51,670 nucleotides of DNA from Clostridia bacterium (lineage in GTDB: Bacteria; Bacillota; Clostridia; Oscillospirales; CAG-382), in NCBI GenBank assembly GCA_017549365.1, contig JAFYUZ010000095.1:1-51670 (forward strand), read 5' to 3'. The notes under the pieces were generated by a model that saw only the letters and a list, made by a program, of their open reading frames with translations, did not search any database and was not told where the DNA came from. Below, piece by piece: positions 26,628 to 34,147 of the stretch. The translations under genes and the position numbers were made by a program. Numbering within the stretch: the first letter of the stretch is position 1; each line of letters opens with the position of its first letter.

Positions 26628-29600
26628 ATGAAAAACAAAATCTTAAGTATTGTTCTTGCGGTTTTGTGCGTTCTCTCCATGGTTCCTTTTGCGGCATTCG
26701 CCGAAGGATACGCAGAAGTATTGGTGAAGCACGATTACACATGGAACAAGGCCTTCGAAGATCCCTGGTCTCCTGACCCTGCCGGTAATTTCCAAATCAC
26801 AGGTTACGTAATGGCAGACGAAACATTCGACGGTGAAGACGTTATCTCCCTCGGACGTAATCAGGAAATTGAAAACGTTCATCTTACAAGAAAAGACGGC
26901 GCTACAAGAGGTTATTGGGAAACCAACCTCTGCAGCTATGGCGTGTTCAAGATCGCCGGCAAGCCCGTTCGTCTCTTTGATGCTCAGTACGTCACAATGG
27001 AATACTACTACGATACAACAGGCAGAGCTGAAGTTGAAGACGAAAGCTTTACCGAACTCGTAGGCGGCACACCTTACTTTACAGGTCAGCAGGGTGTTGC
27101 TTATAACGGTGCTCTCCAGAAGGGCGCAGTTCCCTCCGGTTCCGCTTCCGGCCCCATCGTAGCTAACGAATGGGATACAATGGTTATCAACCTTCGTGAT
27201 TCTATCGTTGCTAACTATCCCACAGCTCTTACCTCTGAAGTTGACAACTACGGTCTTTATCAGTGGAAGTTCTATCCCTTCGGAAACAAGGATGCAATCG
27301 ATATGCACAAGGGCGACAAGATGTACATCAAGTCGATCACATTCTCGTCCTATCCTCTCGATGAAGACTTCTCGGATACAACAGTATATCCTTCTCCCGT
27401 TATCACAGTTTATGATGACAACGGCGAATTCATCTATGACTCGCTTACAGAAGGCGACGAATGGATCGTTGGCAGCACATATGTAGTCCCCGAATACACT
27501 GTTGACCTTCCCGAAGGTTCTTCCTTCCTTTACTGGGAAAACGATTCTACCGGTTTGACATACAACCCCGGTGACGAGATCGTTCTCAACGTTGGTTCTA
27601 TCAACGAAGATGGTTCCATCTATATCGCAGACGTTATTCTCTATCCCGTAATCAGAGCTCCCGAAACAGTTACATTTGTAGTTGACGACGAAACCTCCTT
27701 CACAAAGGGTTGGTTCCCCGACACCAACTGCACAATGCCCGAAGCTCCCGAAGCTCCCGAAGGAATGCTCTTCTCCGGCTGGTCTGACGGCGAAAACACA
27801 TACAAGCCCGGTACTCTTTATGTATTTGACGGCTCTGTAACTGAATTCACAGCCGTATTTATGGAACCCGGCGTATACTACCTCAGCGCTGACGGCGTAA
27901 TCGAAGGTGTTGACGAAACTGTTTACACATCTTTTGCAGACGTTGAAGCAGCAATCGCTGCAGACTCAGGCGTAGGTACAGTTTACCTCTCCGGTGATCT
28001 TCCTTTCGGCGGCGACTTCAACATCACATCTACCGACATCACAATCCTTGGTTATGATGACACAGCAAAGGTATGGTTCAACGGTACTACCGAACCTTCT
28101 CAGGGCGCTTACGTTAACCTCATGTCTGCAAACGGTACAACAATCGTTATGGACGAACTCTGCGTAAGACGTGCAGATACAGTAACTGACGAAGCATGGG
28201 TTAAGCTCGAAAACATCGACTTCACATTTGGCGAAGGTTGTACATACGAGTCCGGTTTAAAATGCAAGAAGGAAGAAACCGGTGCGTTTACTCCTACCAC
28301 AACTGTTATCAACCTCTACTTCTCTCAGTGGAACAACACAAGCAAAGGCTTTACTCTTACAGTAGATAGCCCTGCAGTCACATTTAACATGCTCACAGGC
28401 TCCAGCCAGTGGGGCGGTGGATCTTCTCACACTGGTAACTACAACTACTTCCTTAACGAAGGTCATTACGGCACATTTTCTATTGCTTCCAGAAACGGTA
28501 ACAGTAGCTCCAGCGCTGAAGTTATCAACGGCAGCATCGATGCAGAAATCAACGGCGGTAGTTTCTCTCATGTTGCTCTCGGCAACTATGCTTCCTACAT
28601 TTCCGGCGACGTTTACGTTGACGTAAACGGCGGTTCTGTTAACAAGCTCACATTTGGTGATGCAGCCCAGAACGCTAAAAAGCAGATCTCCACAATCGGC
28701 GGCAACTACGTTGTAGTTATCAATGCAGCTGATTTGGAAGTAGCTCCTACCGTAGTAGCAGGCTACACCCCCACAGTTACAGGTGCATCTGTTCTCGTTT
28801 ACAACAACGTTGAACTCGCTCCCGAAGCTCCTGTTGCAGGTGCAAAGCAGCTTGTTAAGGTAACAGAAGGTGTTGCAGTTCCCAAGATCAGCGGCACAAC
28901 AGTTACTTACACAATCACTCCCGATGATGATTCCTTTGACCAGGTTCTCGCAAACGGTGTCGTTCTCGAAGCAAATGCTAACGGCACATACACACTTCCC
29001 GAAGGCGACGTTGCAGTTACATTCGGTAAGGAAGGCGAAGCACAGTACGAAGTTGCTTACATGAACGGCGAAGAAAAGGTTGTTATCGGTAACTTCTATG
29101 CAGGTTCCGAAGTTGTTCTTCCCGACGCCAACGGCACTGCAGGCGCAGTTCTCGATGGCTACAAGCTCGGCGAAACTGTTTATGCAGTAGGCGACAAGGT
29201 TCTTGTTGGCACAGAAAACATTCTTCTCGAAGCTATATGGTATGTAAACACAGAAAACGTTTGGTACGTTGCTTCCACAGGTAACGATGCAAACGCAGGT
29301 TACAAGGCAGAAATTCCTTTTGCAACAGTTGCAAAGGCTCTTACAGCAATCGGCACAGCTGATGGTAAGATCGTTCTTATGGATATGGTAACAGGCTTCC
29401 CCGGCAGCTTCTCTCTTGCAGCTGGCCAGCACGTTATCATCACAGGTGAAGGTTACGAAGGCGCAGGCTTTGCAAACGGTACAGCCAGAGTTGTTGTCAA
29501 CTCCGGTCACCTTGAGCTTTCTCACCTTATCGACTTTAACAACGGTCAATACAATGAAAAGAACACTTGGATTGGTCAGCAGAACAACACACCTTTCATT

Positions 29601-31907
29601 ATAAAGGGTGGAGAGCTTACCATCGGCGAAGGCTACAAGCTCGCTCTTAATGATAAGAACACCGGTATGTATGTCGTCAACGACGGTACACAGATCGAAA
29701 CAGGCTCCACAAACAATTCTGTCAAGGTTAACATCAACGGCGACGCTCAGTTCTTTACTCTTATGGACTGGGGTGACGCAGAAGTTAAGGGCGACGTAAC
29801 AGTTAACATCGGTCCTAAGGCACACTTCAACGGTGCACAGAATAACACTGCAGTTTCTCTCGGTGGTGACCACCAGGACCCTAAGACAGCTAAGATCCTC
29901 GGTAAGACATACATCAACGTTGACGGCACACAGTCCGAAGGCAATATGATCTACCGTAACGGCTTCAAGAAGATGATTTCCACAGAGATTAACGGTCTCC
30001 AGGTTCTTCTTAAGAACACCAACATCGGCTTTGGCGATCATCCTACATTCCTTACAGGTAAGGAAGAAGGCGTTGCTTCTTATGTAAACAACGACAACGA
30101 ATACGTTGTTAAGGCTACCACCATCGAAGGTTCTGATGTTGTTCTTCCCGAATTCGGTAAGGCTTCCATCACTCTCGGCGAAGGTATGAAGGCAATTGTT
30201 GTTGACGCAGAAGGCGAAAAGGAAGTTACAGAAACATCTGTAATCGACCTCGTTGAAGGCGAAACAACAATCACAATCGTTTCTGAAAACATGGTTAACG
30301 TCATCATTGACGGCGAAATCGTTGCTACTCAGAACGGTGGTACAGAATATACACTTCCCGCAGGCGAAGTTGCTGAAGGCGAAACATTCGTTGGTTGGTA
30401 CATCGGCGAAGAATTCTACGCAGCAGGCGCAGTAATCACACTTCCCGCTTCCGGCGACATCACTCTTGAAGCACTTGTTGTAACAGCTGATTCCCACGTT
30501 TATATCGACCCCGTAAACGGTAACGATGCAAACAACGGTTTCGCAGCTGACAATGCTGTTAAGACTCTCGGCGCAGCACAGAAGATCCTTGACACATTCG
30601 CAGACAAGGCAACTCTCCACGTTGTTGGCAAGCTCGATGCTGACGGCCTCGCTATCCCTGCATACGCAGGTGTTCTCACCATCACAGGTGAAGGCACAGA
30701 CGGTGTTCTCTCGTACGGTGAAACTCTCAGTATATCCTCTGCAGTAGTTCTTGAAAACATCGGTATTTTGGCTAACAAGCAGTGGAAGCAGGCTTCGCTT
30801 AACGGTAACGACCTTACTCTTGGCGAAGGCGTATATAAGGTAGAAGGTTCTCAGCCCTTTATTCTCCACGCAGGTGTTATGAACAAGAATCAGAACGGCG
30901 ATCAGAACATCTTCGTCAAGGAAGGTTTCGTTGACTCCATCCAGGTTGGTCCTTTCTACAACTCTCAGAATACTCAGAGAACATGGACAGGCAACCTCTA
31001 CATTCAGGTTGGTTCTGAAGGCGGCACAGGTTCTGCAACTGTTAATCAGATCAGATACGGTGACTCCTTCGGCTCAGTTACAGGTCCTATCCTCCACGAT
31101 GGTTCCGCTGTTGTTGAAATCTTCGAAAACGCAACTGTTGGTTCTGTTGAAACAGCAGGTCTCTGCGCAGATATCACAGGCAAGTTCATCGTTGTCAATG
31201 CAGGCGCAACAACTCCTACATTTGCTATGAGAGCAGACGAAGATGCATACCTCATCAACGCAACTCCTTCTGTTGACGACGACGATTGGTCTTTCGATCT
31301 TGAAAACGGTGTTGAACTCACAATCGCTGACACAGACTTCTATGTAGTTGAAACAGGTGCTAACTCTGTTGACAACAAGATCACTCTTGCAACAGGTATC
31401 AGCACAATCGTTGAAGGCAAGAACGTTAAGAACGACGGTCTCACCATCGCAGGTGCTCAGATCAGACTTCCCAGCGGCAGCACAGAACAGGGTCTCAGAT
31501 TCGTAGCTGACTACACAGACGAGCTTGCTGCTCAGTACGCAGGTTGCGAATTCGGCTTTGTAGTTCTTCCTAAGGCTGCTCTTGGCAACAACGCACTCGT
31601 TGTTGATGGCAAGTACAACTACAATGATAAGGAATATACTGCAGCTACAGTTCCTGCTGTAAGACTCTTTGATGACCTCGACGGATATGTTCAGTACACA
31701 GTTTGTCTCACAGGTCTTGAAGCTGAACAGTACAAGACAGAATATGTTGCAGTAACATACATTGAAGTTGCTGAAGGCGAATACGTATATGGCGAACAGT
31801 ATGCTGCTTCCGTTTATAAGATCGCAGAAGCTGTTGTTAACGACGAAGAAGAAACTGATGCAGACCTCAAGGCTGCAATGCAGGCTCTTATCGACGCTGC
31901 AAAGTGA
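26628..31907 (+). CDS. Large secreted beta-rich surface protein (1759 aa)
   Basis: A classical signal peptide (MKNKILSIVLAVLCVLSMV...AAFA, cleavage before EG) opens the protein. Residues about 25-250 are a jelly-roll-like region. From about 348 there are InlB-type beta-grasp repeats (TFVVDDETSFTKGWF..., FSGWSDGENTYKPG), repeated later (DGYKLGETVYAVGDKV; FVGWYIGEEFYAAG). Around 630-690 lie beta-helix coils of the form GDVYVDVNGGSVNKLTFG. Two beta-helix entry motifs occur at about 878 (ASTGNDANAGYKAEIPFATVAKAL) and 1290 (DPVNGNDANNGFAADNAVKTL). A C-terminal module of about 150 residues starts GAQIRLPSGSTEQGLRFVADY (about 1609). No LPXTG, SLH or catalytic motif is seen. Codon use is strongly biased to a few codons, a mark of high expression. 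ATG 26628 follows GAGGAG. Adhesion or glycan binding is inference. Confidence 0.85.
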   Translation: MKNKILSIVLAVLCVLSMVPFAAFAEGYAEVLVKHDYTWNKAFEDPWSPDPAGNFQITGYVMADETFDGEDVISLGRNQEIENVHLTRKDGATRGYWETNLCSYGVFKIAGKPVRLFDAQYVTMEYYYDTTGRAEVEDESFTELVGGTPYFTGQQGVAYNGALQKGAVPSGSASGPIVANEWDTMVINLRDSIVANYPTALTSEVDNYGLYQWKFYPFGNKDAIDMHKGDKMYIKSITFSSYPLDEDFSDTTVYPSPVITVYDDNGEFIYDSLTEGDEWIVGSTYVVPEYTVDLPEGSSFLYWENDSTGLTYNPGDEIVLNVGSINEDGSIYIADVILYPVIRAPETVTFVVDDETSFTKGWFPDTNCTMPEAPEAPEGMLFSGWSDGENTYKPGTLYVFDGSVTEFTAVFMEPGVYYLSADGVIEGVDETVYTSFADVEAAIAADSGVGTVYLSGDLPFGGDFNITSTDITILGYDDTAKVWFNGTTEPSQGAYVNLMSANGTTIVMDELCVRRADTVTDEAWVKLENIDFTFGEGCTYESGLKCKKEETGAFTPTTTVINLYFSQWNNTSKGFTLTVDSPAVTFNMLTGSSQWGGGSSHTGNYNYFLNEGHYGTFSIASRNGNSSSSAEVINGSIDAEINGGSFSHVALGNYASYISGDVYVDVNGGSVNKLTFGDAAQNAKKQISTIGGNYVVVINAADLEVAPTVVAGYTPTVTGASVLVYNNVELAPEAPVAGAKQLVKVTEGVAVPKISGTTVTYTITPDDDSFDQVLANGVVLEANANGTYTLPEGDVAVTFGKEGEAQYEVAYMNGEEKVVIGNFYAGSEVVLPDANGTAGAVLDGYKLGETVYAVGDKVLVGTENILLEAIWYVNTENVWYVASTGNDANAGYKAEIPFATVAKALTAIGTADGKIVLMDMVTGFPGSFSLAAGQHVIITGEGYEGAGFANGTARVVVNSGHLELSHLIDFNNGQYNEKNTWIGQQNNTPFIIKGGELTIGEGYKLALNDKNTGMYVVNDGTQIETGSTNNSVKVNINGDAQFFTLMDWGDAEVKGDVTVNIGPKAHFNGAQNNTAVSLGGDHQDPKTAKILGKTYINVDGTQSEGNMIYRNGFKKMISTEINGLQVLLKNTNIGFGDHPTFLTGKEEGVASYVNNDNEYVVKATTIEGSDVVLPEFGKASITLGEGMKAIVVDAEGEKEVTETSVIDLVEGETTITIVSENMVNVIIDGEIVATQNGGTEYTLPAGEVAEGETFVGWYIGEEFYAAGAVITLPASGDITLEALVVTADSHVYIDPVNGNDANNGFAADNAVKTLGAAQKILDTFADKATLHVVGKLDADGLAIPAYAGVLTITGEGTDGVLSYGETLSISSAVVLENIGILANKQWKQASLNGNDLTLGEGVYKVEGSQPFILHAGVMNKNQNGDQNIFVKEGFVDSIQVGPFYNSQNTQRTWTGNLYIQVGSEGGTGSATVNQIRYGDSFGSVTGPILHDGSAVVEIFENATVGSVETAGLCADITGKFIVVNAGATTPTFAMRADEDAYLINATPSVDDDDWSFDLENGVELTIADTDFYVVETGANSVDNKITLATGISTIVEGKNVKNDGLTIAGAQIRLPSGSTEQGLRFVADYTDELAAQYAGCEFGFVVLPKAALGNNALVVDGKYNYNDKEYTAATVPAVRLFDDLDGYVQYTVCLTGLEAEQYKTEYVAVTYIEVAEGEYVYGEQYAASVYKIAEAVVNDEEETDADLKAAMQALIDAAK

Positions 31908-31975
31908 TTTTACGATCCAAATAATTCATTTAAGAACAAATTGTAAATTCGATTAAATTTTCTATGAAATATGCC

Positions 31976-32007
31976 CAAATGTGGCACCAAAATGCCACAT
32001 TTGGTGC
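31976..32007 (+). terminator. Overlapping alternative hairpins after the 1759-aa gene
   Basis: Hairpin A pairs CAAATGTGGCA (31976-31986) with TGCCACATTTG (31993-32003). Hairpin B pairs GCACCAAA (31984-31991) with TTTGGTGC (32000-32007). They share bases and cannot coexist. An A-run, not a T-run, follows, so this is not a standard intrinsic terminator for the plus strand. It may be an mRNA 3'-end stabiliser or a switch. Confidence 0.5.
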
Positions 32008-32037
32008 AAAAAATCACAAGAAAATTAAAATTTACTC

Positions 32038-32066
32038 TTTACTTTTCAGAATTATTATGATATAAT
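32038..32066 (+). promoter_or_regulatory. Strong dedicated promoter of the 40-aa peptide gene
   Basis: TTTACT (32038-32043), 17 nt, then perfect TATAAT (32061-32066) with a TATGA extension directly before it. The start codon lies 28 nt downstream. Confidence 0.8.
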
Positions 32067-32093
32067 ATAAACAATCAGGAAGGTGGTATTTAC

Positions 32094-32216
32094 ATGAAAG
32101 AAATTTACGAGAGCCCTGTACTCGAAGTAGTGGAATACGAAACTGAAGACGTTATCACAAACGGTAGTGGAAACTACGGTGACAACGATTTCTCGGATCC
32201 CTGGGGCAAAATCTAA
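32094..32216 (+). CDS. 40-aa peptide, candidate RiPP (lasso-like) precursor
   Basis: The reading frame is short but well supported. It has its own consensus promoter, the ribosome site AAGGTGG (32080-32086) 7 nt before the ATG, and its own terminator. The peptide has no Cys. Residues 5-13 read YESPVLEVV, fitting the YxxPxL / P-x-L-E-V-[LV] leader pattern of Firmicutes lasso precursors, which PqqD-like B1 proteins bind. EDVIT (18-22) puts Thr at the penultimate leader position if the core begins at Gly24. The core would then be GSGNYGDND then FSDPWGKI, with Gly1 and Asp at positions 7 and 9, the spacing needed for a macrolactam. What is seen is a small expressed gene with this pattern; the lasso reading is inference. 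No cyclase or B2 protease is nearby. The PqqD/HprK-like/S26 cassette at 3849-5325 is the only candidate machinery in the window. It could instead be an unmodified signal peptide. Confidence 0.72.
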   Translation: MKEIYESPVLEVVEYETEDVITNGSGNYGDNDFSDPWGKI

Positions 32217-32230
32217 TTCGTCAAAAAGAG

Positions 32231-32262
32231 AAAGACTCCGTTTTTACGGAGTCTTTTTTTTT
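32231..32262 (+). terminator. Intrinsic terminator of the peptide gene
   Basis: AAAGACTCCGT (32231-32241) pairs perfectly with ACGGAGTCTTT (32246-32256) around a TTTT loop, followed by a run of Ts to 32262. It lies 14 nt after the stop codon. Confidence 0.95.
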
Positions 32263-32277
32263 GCAATTTTTTCTCTA

Positions 32278-32345
32278 TAGTGCTCTATAAAAAACTATTT
32301 ATAGTGCTCTATAAAAAACTATTTATAGTGCTCTATAAAAAACTA
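32278..32345. repeat. 24-bp tandem repeat, 2.8 copies
   Basis: Units begin at 32278, 32302 and 32326; the last is cut after 20 nt. The copies are identical. Each unit contains TAGTGCTCTATAAA, and across the unit boundary CTATAAA and TTTATAG form a 7-bp inverted repeat. The array lies between two convergent transcripts, between their terminators. There are no spacers, so it is not a CRISPR array. Confidence 0.9.
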
Positions 32346-32349
32346 ATAA

Positions 32350-32375
32350 AAAAACAGGGGACAGCCCCTGTTTTT
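32350..32375. terminator. Bidirectional terminator between convergent genes
   Basis: AAAAACAGGGG (32350-32360) pairs with CCCCTGTTTTT (32365-32375) around ACAG. With A-runs on one side and T-runs on the other it can stop transcription on both strands. For the minus strand it closes the DUF4091 gene, whose stop is at 32398. Confidence 0.9.
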
Positions 32376-32397
32376 GTTATATATATGTGTGTTTGTT

Positions 32398-34062
32398 TCA
32401 GATAGCGGATTCTATCATAGAGTTGATCTTTTCGCGAAGTTTGATTGCAAAATCCTTGTCTGTGGGCGTTTTGCACAGATCAAGCGGCTTTCCTTCGTTG
32501 AGCTCTGCAATTGCGTTGTTAACAGCTTCTGCGCCGCACAGAGCTTCACACAGCTCGAGAGCGCGCTTGTCTTGCAAGCCGTCGCGGAACACCGCAAGGC
32601 GCACCGATTCAAACGATTCGAAGTTGTCGCCGGGGTATACCATAAAGTTGTCACCTGCGCCAAACTGCTTGTCCGCGTCTGTGACGGCGTATGGATCGAT
32701 ATGACGAAGCGATTTGCACGAGTTATAGAAGTTGTGTCCCCAATGCAGGAAACCGTCTATTTTGTGTGCATAGAACTGGATTCCGCTGATTCTGGTTCTG
32801 CAAGAGTGCATTGCAAGAGCTCTGCCCATACATTCTGTGTCTATTCCGCAGTAATATACGAACTTCGGGTCGGGATTAAGCGGGAAGAATGTGTCTGCGT
32901 GCTTGATGTAAGGAATCGGAATGTCAACATATCCGTTTGTGTAAAATTCGGGGTTGAACATGGCATCCATGATCTTGTAGCCTTTGAGATACTTTCTTAT
33001 GATGTCACTGCACGCTTGGTAGCTTTCAAGATGTTCAAGGCTTGGTTCGTCGGATATATGGAACAATGTGCAATCTTCGAGATCGAGCAATTTCAGCTGT
33101 TCAAGAAGCGCGGGCAAAAATTGCGAGAGAAAATCTTCATATTCTGCGCCGTGGGCATCGGTTTCCCAACCGAATATCTTCTTTTTCTTTCCGTCTACTG
33201 TTGCCATGATCTTTGGTGCATGAAAAGCGCCCCACTGTGTAAACAGATGGTTCATTTCAAAATATTTGATGCCTGCATCCTTGCAGATCTTTACCCATCT
33301 GTGAAGCTTTGAAAAATCAAAGATGTATTTTCCGTTTTCAAGTGCCACGTCTACAAGCTGAACTGTTGTGCGTTCTCCGCCAACGTTTGTGTCAAGAGGA
33401 GGCGTGAAAAGGGGAGTGTATATTATGTTGTTGCCTGCGTTTGCATAGGTTATCATCGCATTTTTTATGGCTTTCCAATGCTTTTGCGAAAAGACTTTTA
33501 CTTTGTAATAGTCTGCAAGGCAGTCGGTGTGGAACCAATGGGTTATCATCAGCTTCTGCTCGGGCAATTTTGCTCCGATCACCTTGACAGTGTGCTCGCA
33601 TTCGCAAAGAAGGTCGCCGTTTTCTGCATGAAATTCGATTTTGATCTTGTGATTGCCCGATGCAACGTCTGTTGTGTCAACTTCCACCCAAAGGCTGTTG
33701 AGAAGCTTGGGTAGCAATTTGATAATCTCTTTTTCTTTAACGGGCTTTTTAACATCAGGGTAAAGGCCCGGATATTTTCTGAGCATGCCGTCTTCTTTTT
33801 CGTCAAAATTTGCCGCGTATACCGCTGGCACGTGTTCAACAGTGCAAAGCGACACATGTTTTTTGATATCGGATTTCACAGTTAAGTAGATAGAAGCGCT
33901 CGTATATCTGCATTCCGAAAAATCTGTATTCATATAAGCAATGCAGAAATTATGCTTTTCACCGATAAGTGCTGACGATTTTGGATAGCTCTTGAAAGAC
34001 GACATTTTATCGTCATAAAAAACTTTTTCAAGAGGAGAGATCACTTTTGCAGTACAGTTCAT
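32398..34062 (-). CDS. DUF4091 protein, glycoside-hydrolase-like
   Basis: 554 aa, apparently cytoplasmic (no signal peptide). Residues about 60-200 form a beta-sandwich (SASIYLTVKSDIKKHV..., IKIEFHAENGDLLCECEHTVKV). A TIM-barrel-like part follows with MITHWFHTDCLADYY, GIKYFEMNHLFTQWGAFHAPKI and FHISDEPSLEHLESY, where Asp-Glu looks catalytic. The C-terminus has the DUF4091 signature (DGFLHWGHNFYN, GDNFMVYPGDN, SVRLAVFRDGLQDKRALELCE). The family is glycosidase-like, but the substrate is not known for this type. RBS GGAGG sits 6 nt before the ATG. It is probably a single-gene transcript on the minus strand. Confidence 0.85.
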   Translation of the reverse strand: MNCTAKVISPLEKVFYDDKMSSFKSYPKSSALIGEKHNFCIAYMNTDFSECRYTSASIYLTVKSDIKKHVSLCTVEHVPAVYAANFDEKEDGMLRKYPGLYPDVKKPVKEKEIIKLLPKLLNSLWVEVDTTDVASGNHKIKIEFHAENGDLLCECEHTVKVIGAKLPEQKLMITHWFHTDCLADYYKVKVFSQKHWKAIKNAMITYANAGNNIIYTPLFTPPLDTNVGGERTTVQLVDVALENGKYIFDFSKLHRWVKICKDAGIKYFEMNHLFTQWGAFHAPKIMATVDGKKKKIFGWETDAHGAEYEDFLSQFLPALLEQLKLLDLEDCTLFHISDEPSLEHLESYQACSDIIRKYLKGYKIMDAMFNPEFYTNGYVDIPIPYIKHADTFFPLNPDPKFVYYCGIDTECMGRALAMHSCRTRISGIQFYAHKIDGFLHWGHNFYNSCKSLRHIDPYAVTDADKQFGAGDNFMVYPGDNFESFESVRLAVFRDGLQDKRALELCEALCGAEAVNNAIAELNEGKPLDLCKTPTDKDFAIKLREKINSMIESAI

Positions 34063-34147
34063 AATTAGCCTCCGTGTTTTTTAGGATAAGAATATTTTAA
34101 CATTCAAATTGCTTTTGGTATTTGCACAATGTGACATTTATGATATA

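Noticed and set aside
28257..30869. 870-codon open frame on the minus strand
   Set aside because: It lies fully antisense to the 1759-aa secreted protein, whose narrow codon set leaves the opposite strand free of stops. Its translation is Cys/Val/Asn-rich without domains, and no ribosome site is present.
32278..32345. Possible CRISPR array
   Set aside because: The 24-bp units are directly adjacent with no spacers, and no cas genes are in the window.
32374..33312. 312-codon plus-strand frame
   Set aside because: Antisense to the DUF4091 gene and starting in the bidirectional terminator; shadow.
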